From Marinobacterium rhizophilum (GTDB lineage: Bacteria > Pseudomonadota > Gammaproteobacteria > Pseudomonadales > Balneatricaceae): DNA of 64,000 bases. Of the stretch, positions 43,054 to 51,628 are shown one piece after another (position 1 is the first letter of the stretch; every line of letters begins with the position of its first letter). A program made the position numbers and the translations under genes. The notes under the pieces are model-generated. The model did no database searches, was not told the DNA's origin, and saw only the letters and a program-made list of their open reading frames with translations. The DNA lies in the NCBI RefSeq assembly GCF_024397915.1, contig NZ_CP073347.1:1922001-1986000 (forward strand), given 5' to 3'.

Positions 43054-43299
43054 TCAGTTACAGGGCGGCGACTGCAAAATCTGCAGAACCGACTGGGCAT
43101 GCTCGGCCGCTTCACGGCCCAGGTCCGTCAAGTAACCACCATCTGCCTGGGTGATCAGCCCTTTCTCAAACAGCCGGCCAGTGGCAGAAATGATCCGGGG
43201 CTCAGCATCATGGTGAACCTTGATACCTTCCTGGGTTGTCATCAGATTGAAACGATTCAGCATGTTCAGCTCTTCAATCATTTCAGGCGAATATGGCAT
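43054..43299 (-). CDS. TIGR02647 family conserved protein
   Basis: Protein of 81 residues that matches my recollection of the small gammaproteobacterial family TIGR02647: MPYSPEMIEELNMLNRFNLMTTQEGIKVHHDA at the start and LFEKGLITQADGGYLTDLGREAAEHAQ near the end. The second half looks like a winged-helix-like segment (short helix, GGYLT turn, helix), so DNA binding is conceivable but not shown. ATG at 43299, with GAGAG upstream. Divergent from the LysR gene. Confidence 0.82.
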   Translation of the reverse strand: MPYSPEMIEELNMLNRFNLMTTQEGIKVHHDAEPRIISATGRLFEKGLITQADGGYLTDLGREAAEHAQSVLQILQSPPCN

Positions 43300-43631
43300 A
43301 GGCGACTCTCACTTTAGGTTTATTATTTGAGGCTGGACTCGCGCTCAGCATAGAACGCTTTACCCCGCCCCGTACAGTAGAGGATTGCCAGGCGCAGGCA
43401 TGGCGCTTTACAAGCAATTCAGGCGGCAAGCAGCAACCCATACGCCGGAGCTCAGCTGCGGGCGCAAACAGGCACTCCCTCGTCAAGAAATTAGATGACT
43501 TTTGCATCACTGGCAACCACTCCTGCAGGCTTTGCGTCACAACAGGCCATAAGGCATTAACGGTTTGCCGACGTGGCGCTATACTGGGGCTCGATACGCG
43601 CGTCCGGCGCGGCCTGACAGGGAGATATACC
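43300..43631. other. 332-base gap between the divergent TIGR02647 and LysR genes
   Basis: No supported gene. It should contain both divergent promoters and probably a LysR operator, but no clear T-N11-A palindrome or -35/-10 pair was singled out. Confidence 0.5.
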
Positions 43632-44543
43632 ATTCGTCGTCTGCCACCCCTCAATGCCCTGCGCAGCTTTGAAGCCGCCGCACGCCACGGCAGCTTCAAC
43701 AAAGCGGCCGATGAACTCTATGTCACACCATCCGCCGTCAGTCACCAGGTCAAAACACTGGAGGACTTTCTGGAGGTACGCCTGTTCCTGCGTGAAAAGC
43801 GCCGCGTCAGCCTCACCAGCGCTGGCGAGCGCTATCTCGCCTCGGTGCAGCAGGCACTGGATGAAATCGACAGCGCCACCCGCCGCCTGATGGCCTCACC
43901 CAACTCGGTCGCGGTCACTATCAGCGTGGCACCCGCCTTCCTGACCCGGTGGCTGGTACCCCGCATCGGGCAGTTTCAAACCGAGCACCCCGATGTCGAG
44001 CTGCGCCTGAGCTCCGCCTATGGCCCCATCGACTTCGATCACTCCGACACCGACATGGCCGTCAACTTTGGCCGTGGCGGCTGGCGCGACGTCGAAAGCA
44101 CTCACCTGCTCAACGTCCGCCTGGTGCCCGTGTGCAGCCCCGCCCTGCTGACCGGCGACAAACCGCTCAACACCCCCGAGGACCTGAAGCGCCACACCCT
44201 GATCCGCGTCGCAGACAGGCCCGACGAGTGGCCACGCATACTGCGCCAGGCCGGCGTCAGCAGCACGGATATCGGTCGCGTCATGACATTTTCAAGCACC
44301 TCACTGGCCATGTCGGCGGCCATGGAAGGTGTGGGTATCGCCCTGGGCGATGAAAAACTGGTGGAGCGGGAAGTGCGCTACGGCCAGCTGGCCATACCAT
44401 TCGACCTGGTACTGGACAGCGGCAATGCGTTTTATCTGATCTACCCCAAGGGCCGCGCACTGAGCTACGGCATGAAGGCCTTCCACGACTGGGTTATTGA
44501 CGCCATCACCCACGATGCACCGGTTTCAGGCATTCATACCTGA
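43632..44543 (+). CDS. LysR-type regulator (GcvA-like) with an apparent ATT start
   Basis: Transcription factor of 303 residues: N-terminal winged helix (about 1-62, RRLPPLNALRSFEAAARHGS, AVSHQVKTLEDFL), then the substrate-binding domain. The reading frame aligns with GcvA-type proteins from its first codons, yet the codon at the expected initiator position is ATT (43632), with GGGAG seven to eight bases before it. No in-frame ATG, GTG or TTG occurs from about 43480 until 43845, which is inside the domain. The target genes are unknown; the divergent TIGR02647 gene is a candidate. Confidence 0.82.
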   Translation: MRRLPPLNALRSFEAAARHGSFNKAADELYVTPSAVSHQVKTLEDFLEVRLFLREKRRVSLTSAGERYLASVQQALDEIDSATRRLMASPNSVAVTISVAPAFLTRWLVPRIGQFQTEHPDVELRLSSAYGPIDFDHSDTDMAVNFGRGGWRDVESTHLLNVRLVPVCSPALLTGDKPLNTPEDLKRHTLIRVADRPDEWPRILRQAGVSSTDIGRVMTFSSTSLAMSAAMEGVGIALGDEKLVEREVRYGQLAIPFDLVLDSGNAFYLIYPKGRALSYGMKAFHDWVIDAITHDAPVSGIHT

Positions 44544-44547
44544 AACA

Positions 44548-45039
44548 CTAGCTCCTGGGTACAGGGGCTTCGGGTAGCGGTATCATGCGGCTGCGGCCAC
44601 GCTCGCGGGCCGACTCCAGAATCAATGCATCATCCTGCAGGTAGACACGTTCGGCACCGCGCAGCACACGCAGCAACGCCTCTTCCTGATACATGAGGGC
44701 GGGAAAACAGAGCTTGCGTGTCGTTGCCAGACGCTCGACCCGCAAGCCACCATTCTCCAGTTGATAGGCACCGCTAAACTGATTGCAGCCGGCTGACCCG
44801 AACACCTGGCCCCGGTCATCGAACTGCACTGTGGGATTGATCGCCGCGGGAACCGGCTGATCAGCCACCCGCGTCACCTGCCAGCGAGTGCCGGCCAGGC
44901 TGGATATTGCAACAGACGCATCCAGTGCCGCCCCGGGGGCAGCTGCCGTGCCCTGCAAGCCACTGCAACCCGCCAGTAACGCACCCGCGGAAAACAGGGC
45001 AGCAGAGCCCCAAAATGTAGAGCTGAAAATCCGTTTCAT
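44548..45039 (-). CDS. META-domain lipoprotein (HslJ-like)
   Basis: Predicted outer-envelope lipoprotein of 163 residues. The signal peptide ends in the lipobox LLAGC (cysteine at residue 25). The META (DUF306) domain runs from about residue 46 to 155, with the typical LAGTRWQVTRV start and FGSAGCNQFSGAYQL core and a second conserved segment CFPALMYQEEALLRVL. E. coli HslJ is a heat-inducible META protein linked to novobiocin resistance; the function here is unknown. Convergent with the LysR gene, five bases apart. Confidence 0.88.
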   Translation of the reverse strand: MKRIFSSTFWGSAALFSAGALLAGCSGLQGTAAAPGAALDASVAISSLAGTRWQVTRVADQPVPAAINPTVQFDDRGQVFGSAGCNQFSGAYQLENGGLRVERLATTRKLCFPALMYQEEALLRVLRGAERVYLQDDALILESARERGRSRMIPLPEAPVPRS

Positions 45040-45147
45040 CGTGCCAAGTCCTTTTAGATTGAGCCTGCCGGCGGCATCCCTGCCACCGCCGAGTCCTGCG
45101 TTATCTCAAGCTCGCCGCCAAGCCAGCAGGCCCGGCGCCCGTGCCTG

Positions 45148-46341
45148 TCAGATATCAATAACGTCGAAGGGAACCTGCGGGTCCACTTCAGCGGCGTAAT
45201 CCACGCCCTCGACTCCAAAGCCGAACAACTTCAGGAACTCGGCCTTGTACGCTGCGTAATCGGTCAGGTCGAACAGGTTTTCAGTGGTGACCTGCGGCCA
45301 CAGCGCGCGGCACTGGCTCTGAATATCATCACGCAACTCCCAGTCATCCAGACGCAGGCGGTTGCCTTCATCCATCTTGGCACCGGTGCCATACAGACCC
45401 GTGGTAAAGAGGCGAGCCACCTGCTCCATGCAACCTTCGTGTACGCCCTGTGCCTTCATGATGCGGAACACCATCGACAGGTACAGCGGCATGACCGGAA
45501 TTGCGGAACTCGCCTGGGTCACCACCGATTTGAGCACGGCAACGTTCGCCTGACCGCCCCTGGTCGCCAGCAGGCTGTTGAGTGCCGTCGCGGCCCGGTC
45601 CAGGTCCTGCTTGGCCTTGCCCAGGGCGCCGTCCCAGTAGATCGGCCAGGTGATGTCGGTACCGATATAACTGTAGGCCACGGACTTGCAGCCCTCGGCC
45701 AGTACGCCGGCGTCGTTCAGTGCATGCAGCCAGAGTTCCCAGTCTTCACCCCCCATGACGGTGACGGTGTTGGCCACTTCTTCCTCGGTCGCAGGCTCGA
45801 CTTCCGCCTCGATGATGCAGTCACGATTGGTATCGATCGCCGTTGAGCGGTACGTCTCGCCGATGGGCTTGAGCACCGACCGCACGACTTCGCCGCTATC
45901 CGGCATTTTACGGACCGGGGACGCCAGGGAGTAAACCACCAGGTCGATCTGCCCCAGGTCCTGCTGAATCAGGTCAATGACCTTTTGCTTGGCATCATGG
46001 GAAAAGGCATCGCCGTTCAGGCTTTTGGCGTAAAGCCCGGCTTCGTGTGCCTCCTGCTCGAAAGCGGCGGAGTTGTACCAACCCGCTGTACCGGGCTTGC
46101 GTTCGGTAGCCGGTTTTTCGAAGAACACGCCGATGGTGGCGGCGCCCGAACCAAAGGCCGCAGCGATCCGGGACGACAGACCGTAACCACTGGACGCGCC
46201 TATCACCAGCACGCGTTTGGGACCATTTTCTACGGTACCCTGCCGACGGGTGAATTCGATCTGCTCGCGCACGTTCTGGGCACATCCCGTGGGATGGGTG
46301 GTAGTACAGATGAAGCCGCGGATTTTCGGTTGGATGATCAT
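45148..46341 (-). CDS. fabV: Enoyl-ACP reductase FabV
   Basis: NADH-dependent reductase of 397 residues that makes the last step of each fatty-acid elongation cycle. Catalytic Tyr235 and Lys244 fall in YSYIGTDITWPIYWDGALGKAK, with the long Y-x8-K spacing that separates FabV from FabI, and Tyr53 is conserved in GASSGYGLSS, the NADH loop. FabV enzymes are naturally tolerant to triclosan. Start at 46341 (MIIQPKIRGFICTTTHPTGC), the family-typical beginning; a longer in-frame reading has no support. Single-gene unit. Confidence 0.96.
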   Translation of the reverse strand: MIIQPKIRGFICTTTHPTGCAQNVREQIEFTRRQGTVENGPKRVLVIGASSGYGLSSRIAAAFGSGAATIGVFFEKPATERKPGTAGWYNSAAFEQEAHEAGLYAKSLNGDAFSHDAKQKVIDLIQQDLGQIDLVVYSLASPVRKMPDSGEVVRSVLKPIGETYRSTAIDTNRDCIIEAEVEPATEEEVANTVTVMGGEDWELWLHALNDAGVLAEGCKSVAYSYIGTDITWPIYWDGALGKAKQDLDRAATALNSLLATRGGQANVAVLKSVVTQASSAIPVMPLYLSMVFRIMKAQGVHEGCMEQVARLFTTGLYGTGAKMDEGNRLRLDDWELRDDIQSQCRALWPQVTTENLFDLTDYAAYKAEFLKLFGFGVEGVDYAAEVDPQVPFDVIDI

Positions 46342-46510
46342 GCTTTTTTCAGTCTCAGGCCATTCAATTCGATGCACAAAGTGTGCGGCAACGATACCGG
46401 AAACGCCAGCCTGAGAACAGCCCGACACCCCGTCTCGCGCATCCCGGCGGGCGCCAGCGCCCAGAAATGACCGGCCCTTGCGCCACAACCGACGCCACGG
46501 GCCTGCCGTT

Positions 46511-47293
46511 TCAGGTCAGCGCCGCCAGCAGCGCCTGCTCCGGTGCGAAGCTCAGGCACACCCGGTCTCCCGGCAACAACCCCCGCGCCTGGGCTCGCGA
46601 CACCAGCGCGCAGGCTTCGCCACCGCCGCTCAGGCGCACCAGCAACTCGACGCTGGGGCCGGCGTCCTCAACCAGGGTCAGGACGCCTTCGAGCCGATTG
46701 AGCAGAGCCGCCCCGCAGGCCGCCTCTGCCACCAATTCCATTGCCGGGGCCTTGAGCAACACTAGCACATCCTTGCCAGGCTGCAGCGCCAGGCGCTCGC
46801 GACTGCGCCGGGTAATGCTGACACAAAGCACAGTGCCATCCGCCAGAACCACGAAGACGCGCTCATCGGGCCCCACCGGCTCAATACGCTCCACAACGCC
46901 AAAGAACTGGTTGCGGGCGCTGCTTTGCAACGACATGCGCGCCACTACCCCCAGCAGGCTGTGCAACGGAATACTGTCGTCTTCCAGTGCCGCCAGCGCC
47001 TGCGCCTGAATCTGCTCCAGCAGCTCATACAGCTGTACCAGGCGCGCACCACGGTGCGTGAGTGCGGCCCCACCGCCACCACGCCCGCCGACGGCGGACT
47101 CGACCAGCAATTGCGGACTGCGCTGATTCATCTCTTTCACTGCATCCCAGGCCGCCTTGTAGCTCAAGCCCGCGAGCCTGGCCCCCTGACTGATGGACCC
47201 CGTGGCATCGATCTGGCGCAGCAGGGCGATCCGCTTGGGGTTGGCCAACAGCTTGCTGTCCTGCAACAGGGTCAGTACGACATCGAGTTCCAT
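46511..47293 (-). CDS. modE: Molybdate-responsive regulator ModE
   Basis: Cytoplasmic regulator of 260 residues that represses the molybdate importer when molybdate is bound. N-terminal winged helix (about 1-110: LLQDSKLLANPKRIALLRQIDATGSISQGARLAG, YKAAWDAVKEMN) and two C-terminal Mop-type OB folds (about 120-190 and 195-260), so full-length ModE. Start at 47293 with CAGGAG upstream; a longer in-frame start at 47599 would run across the modA promoter. Divergent from modABC, with the operator between them. Confidence 0.95.
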   Translation of the reverse strand: MELDVVLTLLQDSKLLANPKRIALLRQIDATGSISQGARLAGLSYKAAWDAVKEMNQRSPQLLVESAVGGRGGGGAALTHRGARLVQLYELLEQIQAQALAALEDDSIPLHSLLGVVARMSLQSSARNQFFGVVERIEPVGPDERVFVVLADGTVLCVSITRRSRERLALQPGKDVLVLLKAPAMELVAEAACGAALLNRLEGVLTLVEDAGPSVELLVRLSGGGEACALVSRAQARGLLPGDRVCLSFAPEQALLAALT

Positions 47294-47347
47294 GCAGCTC
47301 TCCTGTGCAGAATCATGTGCCTGAGTCTTGATGGCCCATTGTGCCCA

Positions 47348-47378
47348 TCGATATCGAAACCTCAAGCCGAGATATCGA
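47348..47378. promoter_or_regulatory. Secondary inverted repeat in the modE-modA region
   Basis: TCGATATC (47348-47355) and its inverse GATATCGA (47371-47378) flank a 15-base spacer, close to modE. The arms resemble half of the ModE box but the spacing differs, so a role as second ModE site is only a possibility. Confidence 0.35.
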
Positions 47379-47413
47379 CGCCGGACCCGCCGCAACGAAG
47401 ACGGGCAGGAACA

Positions 47414-47447
47414 TTGCATATCGCTATATACCTTGGTATATATCGAA
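47414..47447 (+). promoter_or_regulatory. modABC promoter overlapped by a ModE operator
   Basis: A -35 TTGCAT (47414-47419), 17-base spacer and -10 TATATA (47437-47442) form a good sigma-70 promoter. The ModE box ATCGCTATATA-N6-TATATATCGAA (47420-47447) lies on it; the left half equals the E. coli consensus exactly and the right half is near-complementary. Binding would block RNA polymerase, matching repression by molybdate-ModE. Confidence 0.85.
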
Positions 47448-47507
47448 CTCCCGAACGACCGGCACAACGAAACCGCACCCACACGCCCGCTACCGGACAG
47501 CCACACC

Positions 47508-48290
47508 ATGCACCTGAATCCCGTTACGCTGCTGGCGCTGCTGCTTGCACTGCTGCTGCCCCAGTCATCCGCCATGGCTCGAAGCGCAGAGCCCCTCACC
47601 GTCTATGCCGCTGCGTCTCTGACCCGGGCCCTGGACGAAGTGCTCGACGCCTTCAGCCAGACCCACACCACAGCGGTGATCGCCAACTATGCGTCGTCCT
47701 CGACCCTGGCGCGCCAGATTGCCCAGGGCGCACCGGCGGACCTGTACCTGTCGGCCAACCTGCAGTGGATGGATTACCTCGACAATGCCGGCCTGCTGGC
47801 CCAGAACAGCCGCCGCACCCTGCTGGGTAACAGGCTGGTGCTGGTGACCGCCGCCAACAGCACCCTCGCACCCATTGAGCTGGAGCCGCACTGGGATCTG
47901 GCAGCGAGCCTGGGGGACGGCCGCCTCGCGGTGGGGGATCCTGATCACGTACCCGCAGGGCGCTACGCCCAGCAGGCGCTAGAGTGGCTGAATCTCTGGT
48001 CCGTCGCCGAACCGCGCCTGGCCCGGGCCAACAATGTGCGCGGCGCCGTGGCCCTGGTGGAACGTGGCGAGGTGCCACTGGGTATTGTCTACGGCAGTGA
48101 CGCCATCGGTACCGGGGTCCGGGTACTGGCACAGTTTCCAGACCAAAGTCACCGCCCGATCGACTACCCGGTAGCGATAGTACGCAATGCGGACTCGCCA
48201 GATGCCCGCGCCCTGCTCGCCTTTCTGCAAACCCCGGCGGCGGCCGAGATCTTTCGCCGCTCTGGTTTTGACATGCGCCAGGACGACTGA
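47508..48290 (+). CDS. modA: Molybdate ABC transporter substrate-binding protein ModA
   Basis: Periplasmic molybdate-binding protein of 260 residues. Signal peptide to about residue 28 (LLPQSSAMA), then a type II periplasmic binding fold with the family segments VYAAASLTRALDEVLDAF, ANYASSSTLARQIAQGAPADLYLSA and GDPDHVPAGRYAQQALE, whose serines bind the oxyanion. Start ATG at 47508. Followed immediately by modB. Transcribed from the ModE-controlled promoter. Confidence 0.95.
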   Translation: MHLNPVTLLALLLALLLPQSSAMARSAEPLTVYAAASLTRALDEVLDAFSQTHTTAVIANYASSSTLARQIAQGAPADLYLSANLQWMDYLDNAGLLAQNSRRTLLGNRLVLVTAANSTLAPIELEPHWDLAASLGDGRLAVGDPDHVPAGRYAQQALEWLNLWSVAEPRLARANNVRGAVALVERGEVPLGIVYGSDAIGTGVRVLAQFPDQSHRPIDYPVAIVRNADSPDARALLAFLQTPAAAEIFRRSGFDMRQDD

Positions 48291-48983
48291 ATGCTGAGTG
48301 ACTACGAACTGCAGGCACTGCTTCTGAGCCTGAAAATTTCCAGTGTGGCGGTTCTCTGGAGCCTGCCACCGGGCATTATGCTGGCCTGGCTGCTGGCCCG
48401 CGGGCGCTTTCCCGGCAAGGCGCTGCTCGACAGCCTGATTCACCTGCCGCTGGTGCTGCCACCGGTGGTTATCGGCTACCTGCTGCTGGTAGGCCTGGGA
48501 CGCCAGGGCGTGCTGGGGCGCTGGCTGTACGAAAGCTTTGGCCTGAGTTTCAGTTTCAGCTGGCGCGGCGCGGCACTGGCTGCGGCCGTGGTCGCCTTCC
48601 CGCTGCTGGTGCGCGCCATCCGCCTGTCGCTTGAAGCCGTGGACCGTCGACTCGAAGAAGCCGCCCATACCCTGGGTGCGGGACGCCTGCGCGTTTTCGC
48701 CACCATTACCCTGCCGCTGACACTGCCCGGTATTCTGGCGGGCACGGTGCTGGCCTTCGCCCGCTGCCTCGGCGAGTTCGGCGCCACCATCACTTTCGTT
48801 TCCAATATTCCGGGCGAAACCCGCACCCTGCCCCTGGCCATGTTCAGCTTTATCGAAACACCGGGCGCCGAAGCCGAGGCCGCCCGGCTGTGCATCATCG
48901 CCATCGTGGTTTCACTGGCCGCACTGCTGTTTTCCGAATGGCTCGCCCGCCTGACACGCCGCCGGCTGGAGGGCGCATGCTGA
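48291..48983 (+). CDS. modB: Molybdate ABC transporter permease ModB
   Basis: Inner-membrane permease of 230 residues with five to six helices. The cytoplasmic EAA loop is LEEAAHTLGAGRLRVFATITLP and the second signature is FARCLGEFGATITFVSNIPGETRTLPLAMFSF, both typical of ModB. The ATG directly follows the modA stop, so the genes are tightly coupled. The end overlaps modC by seven bases. Confidence 0.95.
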   Translation: MLSDYELQALLLSLKISSVAVLWSLPPGIMLAWLLARGRFPGKALLDSLIHLPLVLPPVVIGYLLLVGLGRQGVLGRWLYESFGLSFSFSWRGAALAAAVVAFPLLVRAIRLSLEAVDRRLEEAAHTLGAGRLRVFATITLPLTLPGILAGTVLAFARCLGEFGATITFVSNIPGETRTLPLAMFSFIETPGAEAEAARLCIIAIVVSLAALLFSEWLARLTRRRLEGAC

Positions 48984-50074
48984 ACATCTGCATCGACAAG
49001 CGACAGGGGGACCTTGATCTGCAGCTGGACATTCAGCTCCCCATGCAGGGCATCAGTGCCATTTTTGGCCGCTCGGGCGCCGGCAAGACCTCGCTGATCA
49101 ACATGCTCAGCGGCCTGATCCGCCCGGACCGCGGGCACATCACCCTGGGCGACGAGGTGCTGTACGACAGCCGCCGCAATCTGCACCTTAGGCCGGAGCA
49201 GCGCAGAATCGGCTACGTGTTCCAGGAGGCCCGCCTCTTTCCACACTACAGCGTGCTGGGCAACCTGCGGTATGGCTGTCGCCGGCCCGACACTGCGCAG
49301 TTCGCGGACATCGTCGAACTGCTGGGCATAGGCCCGCTGCTGGAGCGTACGCCGGCGACGCTGTCCGGCGGTGAACGTCAGCGCGTGGCCATTGGCCGGG
49401 CCCTGCTCAGCCAGCCGCGCCTGCTGCTGATGGACGAACCCCTGGCCTCCCTCGACCTGCCGCGCAAGCGCGAGCTGATGCCCTACCTCGAACGCCTGGC
49501 AGCCGAAGTCCGCCTGCCCATCCTGTACGTCAGCCACAGCCTGGACGAGGTGCTGCGCCTGGCGGATCACCTGGTGCTGCTGGACAAGGGCCGCGCGCCG
49601 CTGCAGGGCCCGCTGGAGGACATATGGGGATCGGAACAGATGCGACCGTGGTTTGCGACAGACGACGTCAGCGCGGTACTGAACGCCCGGGTGACATCCC
49701 AGGAGCCGCAGTGGCAGATGACACAATTGTCGCTTGGGGAGAATTTGCCACTCTGGGTACGCCGTATCGACTTGCCGACGGGGCAGCAGGTCCGGTTGCG
49801 CATTCGTGCCAACGATATCTCCATTGTGCGCACGAAACCGCAGAACGGCAGCATTCGCAACGTACTTGCTGCCCGTATCGAGGCGCTGCAACCGGATGAC
49901 GACGGCCACCTGATGGCGGTACAGCTGCGCATCGGCGGGCATCGCCTGTGGGCACATATCACGCTCTGGGCCGCATCTGAGCTTGGGTTGAGTGTCGGTG
50001 ATGGGGTCTTTGCCCAGATCAAGGGCATCAGCCTGAACCAAACAGACTGGGCCGCCCACGGGGGACGACCCTGA
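48977..50074 (+). CDS. modC: Molybdate ABC transporter ATP-binding protein ModC
   Basis: ATPase of 365 residues. Walker A FGRSGAGKTSL (about residues 30-40), signature LSGGERQRVAIGRALL, Walker B LLLMDEPLASLD, and an H-loop (YVSHSLDEVLRLAD). The C-terminal part (about 285-360) is a Mop-type TOBE domain that senses molybdate and can inhibit transport. ATG at 48977 overlaps modB and has GGAGG just before it. Convergent with gor, whose stop is 21 bases beyond. Confidence 0.95.
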   Translation: MLNICIDKRQGDLDLQLDIQLPMQGISAIFGRSGAGKTSLINMLSGLIRPDRGHITLGDEVLYDSRRNLHLRPEQRRIGYVFQEARLFPHYSVLGNLRYGCRRPDTAQFADIVELLGIGPLLERTPATLSGGERQRVAIGRALLSQPRLLLMDEPLASLDLPRKRELMPYLERLAAEVRLPILYVSHSLDEVLRLADHLVLLDKGRAPLQGPLEDIWGSEQMRPWFATDDVSAVLNARVTSQEPQWQMTQLSLGENLPLWVRRIDLPTGQQVRLRIRANDISIVRTKPQNGSIRNVLAARIEALQPDDDGHLMAVQLRIGGHRLWAHITLWAASELGLSVGDGVFAQIKGISLNQTDWAAHGGRP

Positions 50075-50095
50075 TCCGGACTCGCAGATTACCTG

Positions 50096-51451
50096 CTAAC
50101 GGGTCTTCTGACGCATGGTGACAAATTCTTCCGCCGCCGTCGGGTGAATGCCGATGGTGGAGTCGAACACGGCCTTGGTGGCGCCGGCCTTCATGGCAAT
50201 GGCGATACCCTGGATAATCTCGCCGGCATCCCCGCCCACCATGTGTACTCCCAGCACTCGATCAGTGGCTGAATCCACGATCATTTTCATCAGGGTGCGC
50301 TCATCGCTGCCGCTCAGCGTATGCTTGAGGGCGCGAAAGCTCGAGCTGTAAACATCGATATCAGCGTAACGCTCTCGCGCCTGCTCTTCGGTCAAGCCGA
50401 CAGTGCCGATATTGGGCTGGCAGAACACCGCCGTGGGGATCAGGTCGTAATCCACCTTCTCGGCCTTGCCGTCATACAGGTTGCGTACCAGCGCCATGCC
50501 CTCGGCCAGGGCCACCGGCGTCAGCTGCACCCGGTCCGTAACATCGCCAAGCGCATAGACGGATGGCGCACTGGTCTGGAAATCCTCATTGACGATAATG
50601 GCGCCATTGTCACGCTGGTGCACCGCAACGCTTTCCAGCCCGAGATTCGTGACATTTGGCACTCGCCCTGTGGCATAGAGCACACAGTCAGCCGCCAGGA
50701 CTTCACCATTTTTCAGCTCAACCCGCAGGCTGCCATCACCCGCCTTGTCAATGCGCTGGACATCGGTATTGAAACGAAGGTCCACGTCTTTCTTGCGCAT
50801 TTCCTCGGCGACAAACTCCCGCACTTCCTGATCGAAACCGCGCAGAAACAGCTCGCCACGGTAGATCTGGTGGGTTTTGGCGCCCAGGCCTGCAAAGATA
50901 CCGGCGAACTCCACCGCGATATAGCCGCCACCCACCACGACCACACGCTCGGGGAAGGTCTCGAGGTCAAACACTTCATTGGAGGTGGTGATATGCTCGC
51001 GACCCTCAATCTGTGGCACGAAAGGCCAGCCACCGGTCGCCACCAGAATGCGCTGCGCACTGTAGCGCTTGTCACCCACGGCAACGGTATGGTCGTCCAG
51101 TATACGGGCCCGGCCATCGATCAGGGTGCAGCCGGAATTGACCAGCATATTGCGATAGATGCCATTGAGGCGCTCGATCTCCTGGCGCTTGTTGTCACGC
51201 AGCGTCTCCCACCGAAAGGCCGGCTTTTCTGCCTGCCAGCCGAAGCCCCGCGCCTGCGCAAAGTCATCCCCGTAATGGGACGCATACACGTAGAGTTTCT
51301 TGGGCACGCAGCCAACATTGACGCAGGTACCGCCGAGGTAGCGGTCTTCGGCGATCGCCACACGAACCCCCATGGCAGCCGCCATGCGACCTGCTCGAAC
51401 CCCGCCGGAACCGGCTCCAATTACAAACAGGTCAAAATCGAATTCCGCCAC
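50096..51451 (-). CDS. gor: Glutathione-disulfide reductase
   Basis: FAD- and NADPH-dependent flavoenzyme of about 451 residues that keeps glutathione reduced. The N-terminal FAD motif is GAGSGGVRAGR, the redox-active disulfide lies in GGTCVNVGCVPKKL, the NADPH motif is GGGYIAVEFA with downstream arginines in YRGELFLRGFD, and the catalytic histidine/glutamate pair is near the end in HPTAAEEFVTM. Start preferred at GTG 51451, which has GGAGG five bases before; the ATG at 51463 four codons earlier has no ribosome site. Confidence 0.95.
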   Translation of the reverse strand: MAEFDFDLFVIGAGSGGVRAGRMAAAMGVRVAIAEDRYLGGTCVNVGCVPKKLYVYASHYGDDFAQARGFGWQAEKPAFRWETLRDNKRQEIERLNGIYRNMLVNSGCTLIDGRARILDDHTVAVGDKRYSAQRILVATGGWPFVPQIEGREHITTSNEVFDLETFPERVVVVGGGYIAVEFAGIFAGLGAKTHQIYRGELFLRGFDQEVREFVAEEMRKKDVDLRFNTDVQRIDKAGDGSLRVELKNGEVLAADCVLYATGRVPNVTNLGLESVAVHQRDNGAIIVNEDFQTSAPSVYALGDVTDRVQLTPVALAEGMALVRNLYDGKAEKVDYDLIPTAVFCQPNIGTVGLTEEQARERYADIDVYSSSFRALKHTLSGSDERTLMKMIVDSATDRVLGVHMVGGDAGEIIQGIAIAMKAGATKAVFDSTIGIHPTAAEEFVTMRQKTR

Positions 51452-51628
51452 CCTAGCCTCCATTTACATACCCAGTGTTGATGGCGACCTACTCTATAGA
51501 CTTCAATCCACAGAGGCCAATAGACTGCTCCTAAAAGCAAAATAGCCAGGGGCTATGACACGGGGATGAGCCCGTCAAACGGGCATGCTACACTGCTGCG
51601 CCGTCCGCCATCAGGAGTACCGCAAGGC

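Noticed and set aside
43845..44543. LysR gene read from the GTG at 43845
   Set aside because: This would cut off the whole DNA-binding domain, which is clearly encoded in the same frame upstream of it.
48476..50059. A 527-codon frame antisense to modB and modC
   Set aside because: The mod genes on the plus strand have full motifs; the antisense frame has none.
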